A DNA stretch of 64,000 nucleotides from Verrucomicrobia bacterium Tous-C9LFEB (GCA_002304345.1 NEUU01000017.1:22642-86641), one strand, 5' to 3'. Positions 1 through 9,881 are shown, numbered from the stretch's first letter. Notes: generated from the letters alone by a model not told the origin. Made by a program: numbers and translations.

Positions 1-711
1 ACCGGTGCCAGCCGCGGCCTGGGTCGCGCCATCGCGGTGCGCCTCGCCAAAGCCGGAGCCGACGTGGCCTGCATCAGCCGCTCCGTCGAGTCGGTCGCGC
101 AGACCGTGGAAGAAATCAACGCCCTCGGACGCAAGGCCAAGGGCTACGCCGTGGACGTCGCGGACGGTGCCGCTGTCGAGACCGCCGTGGGCGAGATCGC
201 CACGGAATTCGGCGCGATTGATATCCTCGTGAACAACGCCGGGGTCACCCGCGACGGCCTGCTCATGCGCATGAGCTCGGACGACTGGGATGCCGTCATC
301 AACACCAATCTCAAGGGCGCATTCCACTGGACCAAGCCGGTGAGCCGCCTCATGGCCAAGCAACGCGCCGGCAAGATCGTCAATATTGCCAGCGTCATTG
401 GATTGATCGGCAATGCCGGTCAGGCCAATTACGCCGCCTCCAAGGCGGGTCTCATCGGCTTCAGCAAATCGGTTGCCAAGGAGTTCGCGTCACGCGGTAT
501 CACTTGCAATGTGGTCTGTCCCGGCTTTATTGACACCGATATGACCAAGGTCCTGTCGGAAGAGATTAAGAAAAAACTCTTGGAGCGCATTCCGCTGCAG
601 CGATTTGGGCAGCCGGAAGACGTCTCCGGAGTTGTAGAATTTCTGTGCAGTCAGGCAGCGGATTACGTTACCGGACAGGTAGTTACGGTCGACGGCGGTA
701 TGGTCATCTAA
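1..711 (+). CDS. fabG: 3-oxoacyl-ACP reductase FabG, 5' end cut by the window
   Basis: NADPH-dependent reduction of 3-oxoacyl-ACP in the elongation cycle of type II fatty acid synthesis, in the cytosol. Frame 1 is open from the first base and begins inside the Rossmann motif (TGASRGLG), so only a few N-terminal residues are missing. The short-chain dehydrogenase signatures are present: NNAG, the catalytic Ser in NIAS, and YxxxK in NYAASK. The C-terminus ends in the family-typical VDGGMVI. It is followed by acpP and fabF in the same direction, a classic fab cluster order. An internal GTG at 37 is not the true start, because the nucleotide-binding motif lies upstream of it. Confidence 0.96.
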   Translation, partial: TGASRGLGRAIAVRLAKAGADVACISRSVESVAQTVEEINALGRKAKGYAVDVADGAAVETAVGEIATEFGAIDILVNNAGVTRDGLLMRMSSDDWDAVINTNLKGAFHWTKPVSRLMAKQRAGKIVNIASVIGLIGNAGQANYAASKAGLIGFSKSVAKEFASRGITCNVVCPGFIDTDMTKVLSEEIKKKLLERIPLQRFGQPEDVSGVVEFLCSQAADYVTGQVVTVDGGMVI

Positions 712-801
712 CCCAAGGATAAAAAAAAAGAAAATTTTTGTTGCCAAAGATAGGCGAGAGCCTTACTAACGCACCATCACTTTTACAGGAGATAAGATTT
801 T

Positions 802-1047
802 ATGGCAGAAAAAACGATCGAAGAGAAGGTAAAGGACATCATCGTCGAGCAACTCGGCGTCAACCCCGAACAGGTCACCATCACCGCCAAGTTCATTGAA
901 GACTTGGGCGCGGACTCCCTCGACACCGTCGAGCTGGTCATGGCCTTTGAGGAAGAGTTCAACGTCGAAGTGCCGGATGAAGAAGCCGAAAAGCTTCAGA
1001 CCGTCGGCGACGTCATCAAGTACATCGAAGAAAAAGGCAGCAAGTAA
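802..1047 (+). CDS. acpP: Acyl carrier protein
   Basis: Carries acyl intermediates on a phosphopantetheine arm during fatty acid synthesis. It is 81 residues, the usual length, strongly acidic, with the modification motif [10 protein letters not shown] placing the attachment serine at residue 39. An AGGAGA ribosome binding site lies about 9 nt before the ATG. It sits 90 nt after fabG and is followed by a strong intrinsic terminator before fabF, so acpP mRNA can be made in excess over fabF, as is common for this abundant protein. Confidence 0.98.
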   Translation: MAEKTIEEKVKDIIVEQLGVNPEQVTITAKFIEDLGADSLDTVELVMAFEEEFNVEVPDEEAEKLQTVGDVIKYIEEKGSK

Positions 1048-1067
1048 TTAGCTGTAAGAATCGTGCG

Positions 1068-1095
1068 AAAAGGCACCCTTTCATGGGTGCCTTTT
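1068..1095 (+). terminator. Intrinsic terminator after acpP
   Basis: A perfect stem (AAAGGCACCC pairing with GGGTGCCTTT) with a 6-nt loop is followed by a T run. It lies 20 nt after the acpP stop and 20 nt before the fabF start, so some read-through or a very short fabF leader must be assumed. Confidence 0.9.
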
Positions 1096-1115
1096 TGCTT
1101 CAACCACTTTAGCAC

Positions 1116-2360
1116 ATGAGTTATCGTCGGGTAGTCATCACCGGCATGGGCGCGGTTACGCCCTTGGGAAACGACGTGCCCACCACCTGGTCGCAGCTGA
1201 TCGCTGGCCAGAGCGGCATTGGGACCATTACGGCCTTCGACGCGAGCGCCTACGATTGCCGCTTCGCGGGTGAAGTGAAGAACTTCGAACCGGCCAAACA
1301 TTTTAACACCCCCAAGGACGCCCGCCGTTCGGACCGTTACGTCCAACTGGCCATGGCCGCTTCGAAGGAAGCTGTCGCCCAAGCCAAGCTCAAGGACGCC
1401 AATCTCGATTTTGATCGCATCGGCGTGATGATCGGCTCCGGCATTGGTGGACTCGGATCACTTTCCGAACAGCACCAGATTCTCCTCGCGAAGGGACCGG
1501 GCCGTGTCTCGCCCTTCATGATCCCGATGATGATCAGCAACATGGCCTCGGGCATCATCTCCATGGAATTTGGCTACCGCGGCCCGAACTTCGCCGTGGT
1601 CACCGCCTGCGCGACCGCCAATCAATGTATCGGCGAGGCCTGGCGTATTATTCGCACCGGCGATGCCGACGCGATCGTGGCCGGTGGCAGTGAAGCCGCC
1701 GTTGTCCCGCTCGGTATTGGTGGTTTTGCCGCCATGAAGGCCCTCAGCACCCGCAACGACGAGCCCACCCGCGCTTCCCGTCCGTTTGACAAGGACCGCG
1801 ACGGTTTTGTCATGGGTGAAGGCGCTGGCGTTGTCGTTTTGGAAGAACTCGAGCACGCGGTTCGCCGCGGCGCCCACATCCTCGCCGAGTTGACCGGTTA
1901 CGGCATCACGGCGGATGCGTACCACATGACCTCCCCGTCGCCCGAAGGCGCAGGCGGAGCCCGTGCGGTCATCTCCGCTCTCAAGCACGCCCAGCTCAAC
2001 CCCGAGCAGATCGATTACATCAACGCCCACGGCACCTCCACGGGGCAGGGCGACATCTGCGAAACGCAGGGCATCAAGAGCGTCTTTGGTCAATACGCCA
2101 AGAAAGTCATGGTCAGCTCGACGAAGTCGATGACCGGCCACTTGCTCGGCGCGGCGGGCTCCGTCGAACTCATTGCCTGTATCAAGGCGATCGAGACCGG
2201 CGTCGTTCCCCCGACCATCAATCTTGATAATCCCGATCCCGAGTGCGACCTCGACTACGTGCCCAACAAGGCCCGCGAAGCCAAGGTTACCCGCGCGCTG
2301 AACAACTCGTTCGGCTTCGGCGGACACAACGCCTCGGTGATTGTTGAGAAATTCGTTTGA
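1116..2360 (+). CDS. fabF: 3-oxoacyl-ACP synthase II (KAS II)
   Basis: Condensing enzyme that extends acyl-ACP with malonyl-ACP. It is 414 residues, normal for FabF. The thiolase-fold catalytic triad is visible: Cys165 in TACAT, His305 in NAHGTS and His342 in MTGHLLGAAG. The C-terminal glycine-rich SFGFGGHN segment is intact. No clear Shine-Dalgarno sequence precedes the ATG, and the acpP terminator ends only 20 nt upstream, so initiation may use a short or leaderless transcript or depend on read-through. It is the last fab gene of the cluster. Confidence 0.97.
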   Translation: MSYRRVVITGMGAVTPLGNDVPTTWSQLIAGQSGIGTITAFDASAYDCRFAGEVKNFEPAKHFNTPKDARRSDRYVQLAMAASKEAVAQAKLKDANLDFDRIGVMIGSGIGGLGSLSEQHQILLAKGPGRVSPFMIPMMISNMASGIISMEFGYRGPNFAVVTACATANQCIGEAWRIIRTGDADAIVAGGSEAAVVPLGIGGFAAMKALSTRNDEPTRASRPFDKDRDGFVMGEGAGVVVLEELEHAVRRGAHILAELTGYGITADAYHMTSPSPEGAGGARAVISALKHAQLNPEQIDYINAHGTSTGQGDICETQGIKSVFGQYAKKVMVSSTKSMTGHLLGAAGSVELIACIKAIETGVVPPTINLDNPDPECDLDYVPNKAREAKVTRALNNSFGFGGHNASVIVEKFV

Positions 2361-2397
2361 TACTCACCCCGATTCACGTATACTCCTAAGCTCCCTT

Positions 2398-2646
2398 ATG
2401 AAAGCCGATACACATCCTGATTACATCGAGACGACCATTACCTGCGCCTGCGGCACAGTGTACAACACCCGCTCGACCAAGCAAAACCTCCGTATCGGTA
2501 TCTGCGCCGCTTGCCACCCGTTCTTTACTGGTCAGCAAAAGTTCGTTGATACCGCCGGACGCGTTGAGAAATTTACCCGTCGCTTCGGCGCCACCCGCAT
2601 GGCGGGCAAAGGCACTGCCGCTGCGGTTGCCTCCAAGAAGAAATAG
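2398..2646 (+). CDS. rpmE: Ribosomal protein bL31, zinc-binding type
   Basis: Large-subunit ribosomal protein of 82 residues. The CxC (CACG) and CxxC (CAACHP) pairs identify the zinc-binding form, and HPFFTGQQKFVDTAGRVEKF is the family signature. ATG 2398 is chosen because a longer frame opening at 2341 would overlap fabF and adds residues foreign to L31. The C-terminus carries an extra basic, alanine-rich tail of about 18 residues ending in KKK, as in several bacterial phyla. A terminator follows directly. Confidence 0.96.
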   Translation: MKADTHPDYIETTITCACGTVYNTRSTKQNLRIGICAACHPFFTGQQKFVDTAGRVEKFTRRFGATRMAGKGTAAAVASKKK

Positions 2647-2656
2647 CTTCTGTGCC

Positions 2657-2699
2657 CAAAGGGTGACTAGGCCTGTTACAGGTCGAGTCACCCTTTTTG
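2657..2699 (+). terminator. Intrinsic terminator after rpmE
   Basis: An 11-bp stem (AAAGGGTGACT with AGTCACCCTTT) ends in a T run. The loop can form a smaller inner hairpin (GCCTGT with ACAGGT). It isolates rpmE from prfA. Confidence 0.9.
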
Positions 2700-2799
2700 T
2701 TTTTCAATACAGTTTTGACGAAATTAACGGAATTAACAAAATTGGGGGGAAGACGTTTGGAATCCCCTGTCATTTAATTTCGTCAAAAAATTCTTACCT

Positions 2800-3876
2800 A
2801 TGGATCTCAAGCCGCACATCGAGCGATTTCGCAGACGGTTCACCGAATTGGAAGCCGAGTTGGCCAAACCCGACCTCTACTCCAATGCGAGCCGCGCCCA
2901 GGAATTGACCCGCGAACACTCGCGTCTCAAACAGACGCTGGCCGATGCCGCTCGCTGGACCAAGCTCGAGGAAGAAATCGTTGCCGCCGAGGACATGCTC
3001 AAGAGCGGCGAACCGCAACTCGCTGAGATGGCGGAAGAAGAACTTCGTTCTCTTCGTCCTGCGTCCGAAAAAGTGCAGCAGGCGATCCGTTACGCCATCA
3101 TCCCGCCGGACGAAGCCGATTCGCGCAACACCATCGTGGAAATTCGCGCGGGCACCGGTGGCAATGAAGCCGCCTTGTTCGCGGCCGATCTTTACCGCAT
3201 GTACACCCGCTATGCCGAACGTCACGGCTGGAAGTGCGAAACGATGGAGTACAGCCCCGCCGATCTCGGTGGCGTGAAGGAAGTCATTTTTCAGGTCAAC
3301 GGCGAAGACGTTTTCAAAAAGCTCCGCTACGAAAGCGGCGTGCATCGCGTGCAACGCGTGCCGGCCACGGAAGCGCAGGGCCGCATTCACACGTCCACCG
3401 CCACGGTGGCCGTATTGCCGGAAGCGAAGGAAGTCGATCTCGTCATCAAGCCGGAGGAACTCCGCGTGGAAGTCTGTCGCTCGGGCGGTCCCGGTGGACA
3501 GGGCGTGAATACGACGGACTCCGCCGTTCAGATTTTGCATATCCCCACCGGCACCATCGTCCGCTGTCAGGATGGCCGCTCGCAGATCAAGAATCGCGAA
3601 AAGGCGATGGGTGTTTTGCGCGCCCGACTACTCGAGGTCAAACGCAACGAGGAAGAAGCCAAGTACGCGGAACATCGTCGCAGTCAGATCGGTCGCGGCG
3701 ATCGCAACGAAAAGATTCGCACTTACAATTTCCCGCAGAACCGCATCACCGATCACCGGATTAATTACACCGCGCACAATTTGCCTGAGACCCTCGACGG
3801 CGATCTCGATGATCTCATCGAGAAATTGATTTCCACCGTGCTCGAAGAGAAGCTCGCTGAAATCGAAAAAGTCTAG
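2800..3876 (+). CDS. prfA: Peptide chain release factor 1
   Basis: Recognises UAA and UAG stop codons and triggers peptide release on the ribosome. It is 358 residues, as usual for RF1. The tripeptide anticodon PAT at about residues 188-190 marks it as RF1 rather than RF2 (which has SPF), and the GGQ hydrolysis motif is at about 232-234. The neighbourhood rpmE-prfA is a conserved pairing in many bacteria. The gene converges on the GH130 gene, with only 16 nt between the stops. Confidence 0.97.
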   Translation: MDLKPHIERFRRRFTELEAELAKPDLYSNASRAQELTREHSRLKQTLADAARWTKLEEEIVAAEDMLKSGEPQLAEMAEEELRSLRPASEKVQQAIRYAIIPPDEADSRNTIVEIRAGTGGNEAALFAADLYRMYTRYAERHGWKCETMEYSPADLGGVKEVIFQVNGEDVFKKLRYESGVHRVQRVPATEAQGRIHTSTATVAVLPEAKEVDLVIKPEELRVEVCRSGGPGGQGVNTTDSAVQILHIPTGTIVRCQDGRSQIKNREKAMGVLRARLLEVKRNEEEAKYAEHRRSQIGRGDRNEKIRTYNFPQNRITDHRINYTAHNLPETLDGDLDDLIEKLISTVLEEKLAEIEKV

Positions 3877-3892
3877 GCAGTTGTTATAATCG

Positions 3893-5344
3893 CTAGATCG
3901 CAGTCATCTCGGCCAGCAGTTCGTTCAGTGGTACCGTCACGAACGAACTTGCCGTGTCAGACATGGCGTAGGGGAGGATGAGAATGCCTCCATGTACGAG
4001 CGCCCCGCAGCTATAGACCACGTTCGGCACATAGCCTTCGCGCTCGGTTTCGTTGGGGGTGAGCAACGGCTGCTTCAAGCGTCCAATGACCCGCTCGGGA
4101 TTCTCCCGGTCCAGCAGGATCGCGCCGATGGAGTATTTGCGCATCGGTCCCACACCATGGGTAAGCACCAGCCAGCCCGCGTCCGTTTCGATGGGCGAAC
4201 CGCAGTTGCCGAGCTGGAGAAATTCCCACGAGTAGGTGGGCTTGAGCAGCGGAATCTTCGTATGCCAGAAGTGCAACTCCTCCGAAAACATGATGTAGAG
4301 ATTTTCCCCATCCTGACGCGAAAGCGTGGCGTAGCGTCCGTTGATTTTTCGCGGGAAAAGAGCCATGCCCTTATTCTGCACTTCGGGTCCGTTCAAGGTG
4401 GAGATGTGGAAATGCGAGAAGTCCCGCGTTTCCAGTAATTGCGGAATCGTGACGCGTCCATCGTACGCGGTGTAGGTCGCGAGATAAGTGATGGAACCAT
4501 CCTCCTCCGTGAAGCGCACGAAGCGGGCATCCTCGATGCCGTTGGATTCATTCGGGGAGTGGGGGAAAATGATGCGCTCGGTAATCGGTTGGTCGGGCGT
4601 GTAGACGACCTCGTAGTTGGAGAGGGCGAGATTAATCATGCGGCTCGCGCTTCGATCGAATTCGGAATTGCGGTGCCGGGCATGACGACGCAGGAACGTG
4701 ATTTCCTGGGTGAGTTCATCCACCGTAAAATTCGCACCCATGTTGCTGAGAATGACATCCGAAACGGTATCGGCGACGCCGAGTTCCTGTAGTTTTCGCC
4801 AGAACAACGTCTTGTCATAGGAGGCATGTGGGATGTGTTCGGGTGTGGTGACGAATCGCGTGGGGGTATCGACGACGATATGTCCGGTTTCATTGACAGT
4901 CCCGGTGCGGAAGGTGATGGAGGAAAGATGACCTTCCCCCGTGGCGCGCAGGCTGAGAATAAAACGCAGGACACCGTCTGGCAGTCTGGTTTGATCCGGG
5001 TGCGGAATGATCGAAGGGTTGAACAGTGCGGCCGCTTCGAGGGAATACTCCTGCGTGAAGTAGGAGCCAATCAGGAGCTGACGTTGTTCCGAGAGTGGTT
5101 GATTGGTGGGCAGGAGATGCTGCACCGCCTGAAAGCGAACGAGAAAGTAATCGCGCAGCCGTTGGTGGCGCGTGTGGAACTCCGCGAGTACTTGCGTGAG
5201 CGTCACTCCGACCTCTTCCTCTGACAAAGCCAGGACGCGCGAGAGCACGCGCAGGCAGCGTTGGTCATCGAGAAAGTTGAGCGGACGAAAGAGCACCCGT
5301 GCGGGGTCAGGTTTTAAAACAATGCCGGTACGTTGGACGTTCAT
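3893..5344 (-). CDS. Glycoside hydrolase family 130 phosphorylase-like protein
   Basis: GH130 enzymes are five-bladed beta-propellers that mostly phosphorolyse beta-mannosides. Recognisable propeller segments are NGIEDARFVRF, KGMALFPRKINGRYA, GNCGSPIETDAGWLVLTHGVG-type and GYVPNVVYSCGALVHGG. At 483 residues it is longer than the minimal family members and has an N-terminal helical extension of about 170 residues. It lies 16 nt downstream of a GT4 glycosyltransferase in the same direction, so the pair is probably one operon acting on the same glycan. The substrate cannot be read from the sequence; beta-linked mannose is the family default. Confidence 0.82.
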   Translation of the reverse strand: MNVQRTGIVLKPDPARVLFRPLNFLDDQRCLRVLSRVLALSEEEVGVTLTQVLAEFHTRHQRLRDYFLVRFQAVQHLLPTNQPLSEQRQLLIGSYFTQEYSLEAAALFNPSIIPHPDQTRLPDGVLRFILSLRATGEGHLSSITFRTGTVNETGHIVVDTPTRFVTTPEHIPHASYDKTLFWRKLQELGVADTVSDVILSNMGANFTVDELTQEITFLRRHARHRNSEFDRSASRMINLALSNYEVVYTPDQPITERIIFPHSPNESNGIEDARFVRFTEEDGSITYLATYTAYDGRVTIPQLLETRDFSHFHISTLNGPEVQNKGMALFPRKINGRYATLSRQDGENLYIMFSEELHFWHTKIPLLKPTYSWEFLQLGNCGSPIETDAGWLVLTHGVGPMRKYSIGAILLDRENPERVIGRLKQPLLTPNETEREGYVPNVVYSCGALVHGGILILPYAMSDTASSFVTVPLNELLAEMTAI

Positions 5345-5360
5345 GCTGGATAAGAGAAAA

Positions 5361-7655
5361 TTAGTTTACTGCTTCGACTTCGGGCTGTTTCTGAAATGAC
5401 TTGAGATCGTGTTCGAGCAATTCCATTTCGCTCAAGCTGATGAGATAGGCCAGGGTGGATTCCGCGCCTTGATTTTGATTCACGCGGTCGATGTGCAAGC
5501 CGTCGCAGCAGCCGCCGGTCTTGGGATCATAGAGTGGCAGGCCAAGATCGTTTCGTCCGAGAAACCACTCGAATGCGGTGCGGGCTTCATCCTGCCAGAA
5601 GGTGTCTTTGGTGGAGCGGTAGGCTTCGAGACAGGCCGAGATCGTGGCATGAGCTTCGATCGGTTGCTGGTCGAATTTCGCTGCCTTGCCATTGCGGGTA
5701 TAGAAGCCGTTCGAACCGATGGGGCGAAAGTGACCCTGCGGCGTTTTCTGGACCGAAACGAGCCAGCGCAATGAGCGCAGACCGATCTCGTAGGCACGCG
5801 AATTATCCGCCCAGCGTCCGGCGAGGATGAGCACTTCAGGCAGACGGGCATTCGCGTAGGTGAGGGTTTCCTCAAACCACGGCCAATCGTCCGTGGCGAC
5901 CTTTTCGAACAGGACGATGATTCGCTCCGTCAATGTGTCGCGGATTTGCGCTGCGGGCCGGTTGCCGCTCAGGCGGCGGAAATATTCGTAGATGCCGAGC
6001 AGGGTGAAGGCCCACGCGCGCGGTGACGTGGTGTCGAGAATGGAGGGCAGGGCGCGATCAAAAAGCTGCGCCGACCACGCTTGCAAGTCGCGGTGATTGG
6101 ACCGACCCGCGCACGTCCCAAGCGCCCAGAGTGCGCGGCCCTGGCTGTCATCCGAACCTTCGTCCTCGAGCCAACGCCGGTCGAAACCCATGAAATTGCG
6201 GAACCGTTTTTTATCCGGGTTATACGCGTACTGCATGAAGCTGGCGTAGGTTTCGGCCAGATGATGCAGGTCGCGGCCTTCGACTTCGAGTTCCTCAAGC
6301 AGGACCGTCGCGATCAACGCGCGGGCATTGTCATCGATGCAATAGCCATGATGATAATCGGGCAGGGAATAGATCGCGTGCTGAAAGATCCCGGTCGAAT
6401 CGGAAAGACGATTGAGATGATCCAGCCGCAGGTCGGGCAACTCGAGCCGGTCCTCGGCCAGCGTCTTCACCTTGAGACGACGCAGCGACACGCTGGTCGG
6501 ACTGCGGCGCGCTTTTTCGAAGGACTTCATGTAGAGCTGGGCAGTTTTGCTCCAGACCATTTCCCGCCCCATCAGATACGCGCGTTTGCGCATCGCGTGA
6601 CGCCGGGTGTCGTCCTGCAGGAGCGAGATGATGGCATCCGCCATGGCCTTGGAATCCCCGAAAGGCACGAGCACGCCGTGATCGTCTTTCAGCAGTTCTG
6701 CCGCATGCCAGTAGGGGGTCGAGATGACGGCCTTGCCGCAACCGAACGCATACGCGAGCGTGCCGGACGTAGTCTGGGCTTCGTTCTGGTACGGGGTGAT
6801 GTAGAGATCCGCCACGCCGAGGAATTCCTTGAGCTCTTCCAGCTCCACGAAGCGGTTGTAAAAGCTGATGTGTCGCTTGATGCCGAGATCCTTCGCGAGC
6901 CGCTCCAGGCTTAAGCGATACGCTTCGCCATGTTCGCGAACGAGATTGGGGTGCGTTGCGCCGAGAACGATGTAGACGAGATTCGGGAATACCTTGACCA
7001 CTGCGGGCAGCGCGCGCAGGACATTCTCGATACCTTTGTTGGGCGAGAGCAGGCCGAAGGTGAGGAGGACATGCTTGCCCTCCACGTCGAACTGGTCTTT
7101 GTAAAAGTTCGGGTCGACGAATGGCATATCCGGAATGCCGTGGGGAATCAGATCAATTTTCTCCGGCGGCACGCCGTAGATCTTTTGCAGCATCGAGCGG
7201 CCATGCTCGGTCATCACCACGAGTCGCGCGGAGAGCACGGACAGCTCTTGCAAGACGCGGCGTTGGTCAACGCTCGGTTCCTGCAGGATCGTGTGCAGCG
7301 TGGTGACCACGGGGATGCGCAGATCGCGCAACAGGGCGAGGATAAAGCTGCCTGAGGGGCCGCCATAGATGCCGTACTCATGTTGGAGGCAGACGATGTC
7401 AGCGTTGCTGAAATTCAGGTAATCGGCGGTGCGACGATAGGAATCGAGGTCGTTCTCGTTGAATTCGAAACGCGCTTCGTCCGGATACTCGTACCCGGTG
7501 GTAATGTCATTGACCGGAGCGACGAAACTTTCGATCTGGGGATAACCCTCCGTGAGGGCACTTCGCAGATCGGCCGTGAAGGTGGCAATACCGCATTTGC
7601 GGGGAAGGTAATCGCCAATAAGGGCAATTTTCTTGATTTCTGAAGCAGGGTGCAT
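5361..7655 (-). CDS. GT4-type glycosyltransferase with C-terminal alpha/alpha-barrel-like domain
   Basis: A two-domain protein of 764 residues. Residues 1 to about 400 are a GT-B fold glycosyltransferase: the N-terminal CGIATFTADL segment, FGLLSPNKGIENVLRALP, the nucleotide-sugar region ITPYQNEAQTTSGTLAYAFGCGK and VLVPFGDSKAMADAI. The C-terminal 350 residues are helical with HHGYCIDDNARAL, resembling toroid domains of carbohydrate enzymes. ATG 7655 is preferred over the upstream candidate at 7691 because AAAGGA lies 7 nt before it. It is co-transcribed with the GH130 gene and probably builds the glycan that GH130 degrades or remodels. Acceptor and donor are unknown. Confidence 0.8.
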   Translation of the reverse strand: MHPASEIKKIALIGDYLPRKCGIATFTADLRSALTEGYPQIESFVAPVNDITTGYEYPDEARFEFNENDLDSYRRTADYLNFSNADIVCLQHEYGIYGGPSGSFILALLRDLRIPVVTTLHTILQEPSVDQRRVLQELSVLSARLVVMTEHGRSMLQKIYGVPPEKIDLIPHGIPDMPFVDPNFYKDQFDVEGKHVLLTFGLLSPNKGIENVLRALPAVVKVFPNLVYIVLGATHPNLVREHGEAYRLSLERLAKDLGIKRHISFYNRFVELEELKEFLGVADLYITPYQNEAQTTSGTLAYAFGCGKAVISTPYWHAAELLKDDHGVLVPFGDSKAMADAIISLLQDDTRRHAMRKRAYLMGREMVWSKTAQLYMKSFEKARRSPTSVSLRRLKVKTLAEDRLELPDLRLDHLNRLSDSTGIFQHAIYSLPDYHHGYCIDDNARALIATVLLEELEVEGRDLHHLAETYASFMQYAYNPDKKRFRNFMGFDRRWLEDEGSDDSQGRALWALGTCAGRSNHRDLQAWSAQLFDRALPSILDTTSPRAWAFTLLGIYEYFRRLSGNRPAAQIRDTLTERIIVLFEKVATDDWPWFEETLTYANARLPEVLILAGRWADNSRAYEIGLRSLRWLVSVQKTPQGHFRPIGSNGFYTRNGKAAKFDQQPIEAHATISACLEAYRSTKDTFWQDEARTAFEWFLGRNDLGLPLYDPKTGGCCDGLHIDRVNQNQGAESTLAYLISLSEMELLEHDLKSFQKQPEVEAVN

Positions 7656-7890
7656 CGGGTCCTTTCGTTGACGTGGCCAATTTCCAGTCACGCAGATGTT
7701 GTGCCGCGAGGGGCACGTATCTTATTGCCTACAGGCCGATTGAGCGCCTGATCAGAAAGCAGACGCTCGCTGAACCTGATGAAGATTCTGCTCTTCGCAA
7801 CGGACTTTGTCTATAGGTTCCCGAAGAACTCTTGCGATTTGCAAGGGGGCGGAGCTGGACGATTCGCAAAATGCGACGACAAAGCGGGGA

Positions 7891-8982
7891 CTAATTGAGC
7901 AACGTGTACCAGTTATTGCGCTGGTGCGGAGCATAGCCCATCTCGCGAATGAGGCGTTGAATTTCCTGCACGGTGAGGTGGAACGTGGTGCCTGCTGACG
8001 AGACCACGTTTTCTTCCATCATCACGCTACCGAAATCGTTCGCGCCGAATTGGAGGGCGAGCTGACCGATCTTCGGCCCCTGCGTCACCCAACTGGCTTG
8101 CACATTCGGGAAGTTATCCAGAAAGATGCGTGCCAATGCCTGCATGCGGAGGTATTCGTGCGAGCCGACGGGCGTGGCCTTGAGGACGGTATTCTCGGGT
8201 TGGAAGGTCCAGCAGATGAACGCGGTGAAACCCTTCGTCTCGTCCTGCAAGTCGCGCAGGCGGGTGAGGTGTTCGATGCGGTCTTCCATCGTTTCCACGT
8301 GACCGAACATCATGGTCGCGGAGGAGTTTAATCCCTGACGATGCGCCTGCCGCATGACTTCGAGCCATGCATCGGATTTGCACTTCAGCGGGGCAATGCG
8401 GTCGCGCACGCGGTCGACGAGAATCTCACCGCCGCCGCCCGGAATGGAGCCGAGGCCGGCTTCCTTGAATTTCGCAATGACTTCGGCGATCGACATGCCG
8501 AAGACCTCGGCGAAGTGGTTGAACTCGGGCGGAGAAAATCCGTGGATGTTAATCGTCGGATGATGGCTGCGGAGATACGCGAGCATCTCGAGGTAGTAAT
8601 CGATCTTGAGCTTCGGATGATGGCCACCCTGCAGCAGGACTTGCGTGCCGCCGAGAGACTCGAGTTCGCGGATCTTGACGCTGAGTTGCTCGTGATTGAG
8701 CACGTAATGGTCGTCGTCCTTTTCTGTGCGATAGAACGCGCAGAATTTGCAATAGACGTTGCAGACGTTGGTGTAATTGATGTTGCGGTCGATCAGGTAC
8801 GTGACGATCTCGTTGCCCTGGCCGTCATAGGCGGGGGCCTTGATGGCGCGACGGCGGGCGTCCGCGAGCGCGCCGAGTTCGTGTAGCGGCGCGTAGGCGA
8901 GGTCGAGGGCTTCGGCGGGAGTGATGCGTTCTCCGGCGAGGACTTTGCTTTTGGTTTCAGCGTTGAGCAGGGGCTGGATCAT
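7891..8982 (-). CDS. mqnC: Cyclic dehypoxanthinyl futalosine synthase MqnC
   Basis: Radical-SAM enzyme of the futalosine route to menaquinone; it cyclises dehypoxanthine futalosine. The 4Fe-4S motif CxxxCxxC is at Cys74, Cys78 and Cys81 (NVCNVYCKFCAF), and GGTQVLLQGGHHPKL and SIPGGGGEIL are family signatures. ATG 8982 gives a 363-residue protein; the longer frame to 9045 would run into mqnA. It is the last gene of the operon and starts about 20 nt after the mqnA stop. Confidence 0.93.
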   Translation of the reverse strand: MIQPLLNAETKSKVLAGERITPAEALDLAYAPLHELGALADARRRAIKAPAYDGQGNEIVTYLIDRNINYTNVCNVYCKFCAFYRTEKDDDHYVLNHEQLSVKIRELESLGGTQVLLQGGHHPKLKIDYYLEMLAYLRSHHPTINIHGFSPPEFNHFAEVFGMSIAEVIAKFKEAGLGSIPGGGGEILVDRVRDRIAPLKCKSDAWLEVMRQAHRQGLNSSATMMFGHVETMEDRIEHLTRLRDLQDETKGFTAFICWTFQPENTVLKATPVGSHEYLRMQALARIFLDNFPNVQASWVTQGPKIGQLALQFGANDFGSVMMEENVVSSAGTTFHLTVQEIQRLIREMGYAPHQRNNWYTLLN

Positions 8983-9002
8983 GGCGGTGAGGGGTGGAGG
9001 AA

Positions 9003-9854
9003 TTATATCCAGTGCAGTTTGGGGAGAGCAGGAATAAGGCCGCATTCGAGCAGATGCTGGGCGAAGCAGACGATACCGCGTTTCTCTTCGAGGCCAATTT
9101 CAAAGCGAACGTTTTTGGTGAGGTAATGGTATTCCTCGGGCGTGGCAGCGATCTCCGCTCGGGCTGCCATGCCACGCACAGCGGCTTCGCGCAAGGCTTG
9201 GGCGATGGAACGATTGCCGACCTTCGGGTGCATGGCCCAGACGGCAAAGACGAAGGGTAGCTTGGTTAGTTGATACCAGGCGGCGCCGAGGTCGAGCACT
9301 TGCTCGTCGGGATGTTGTTTGCGGTATGCCATGGCCTGATCGCCGATCCAGAGATGGGCGTCCGCCGGAGCATCCGTGGGGAGAAATTCGACGGGATGCT
9401 TGAGCATCTTGCGCATGAGCACGCGAATCAAAGCGGCGGAAGTTTTGGAAGCGCTATCGAGCGCGATGGTCTTGATCTGTGCGAAAGGGCAGCGGTGAAC
9501 AAGAATGACGCTGTAAACGGGGCCACGGCTGGTGACGCCGTAGCCATCGACGATCTGGTAGGTGGGATGTTCGAGACACTCCATGATCGGGACATTGGCC
9601 ACGTCGAGTTTGTGATCGCGCAATTGCTGGGCGATTTCCGTCGGATGACCATACACCACGTCATCACCGAGTGTGTGGCAGAGAGGCTTAGCGTTGAGAT
9701 AGCGAACGCAGCCGACGCGCGGCAGGGTGAAATTAGCGGAGGTGAAAATGTCCGGCAGCGGAATGGTCGGTGGACGCGAACTCTTCTTCGGCACGGGCCG
9801 ACGCGACGCTTCGGGGGCGGCGAGAGTTTTCATTTTCTTGGGAGGCTTGTCCAC
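9003..9854 (-). CDS. mqnA: Chorismate dehydratase MqnA
   Basis: Dehydrates chorismate to 3-enolpyruvylbenzoate, the entry step of the futalosine pathway. The periplasmic-binding-like fold shows VGCVRYLNAKPL near the start, DSASKTSAALIRVL, HLWIGDQAM and LPFVFAVWA, all typical of MqnA. The frame opens at a GTG (9854) with a basic, proline-rich extension of about 45 residues before the conserved domain; ATG 9833 is a possible alternative start. It sits between mqnE and mqnC. Confidence 0.92.
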   Translation of the reverse strand: MDKPPKKMKTLAAPEASRRPVPKKSSRPPTIPLPDIFTSANFTLPRVGCVRYLNAKPLCHTLGDDVVYGHPTEIAQQLRDHKLDVANVPIMECLEHPTYQIVDGYGVTSRGPVYSVILVHRCPFAQIKTIALDSASKTSAALIRVLMRKMLKHPVEFLPTDAPADAHLWIGDQAMAYRKQHPDEQVLDLGAAWYQLTKLPFVFAVWAMHPKVGNRSIAQALREAAVRGMAARAEIAATPEEYHYLTKNVRFEIGLEEKRGIVCFAQHLLECGLIPALPKLHWI

Positions 9855-9881
9855 GGAGTTATTTTTCGGAAATGGAGTCGA

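Noticed and set aside
1458..2327. Open frame of 289 codons on the minus strand inside fabF
   Set aside because: It is antisense to a fully conserved FabF with intact active site.
7656..7890. Possible small gene or RNA between the glycosyltransferase and mqnC
   Set aside because: No frame with a ribosome site and no stable hairpin with a T run was found; only loose TTGCGA-type repeats near 7835-7875.
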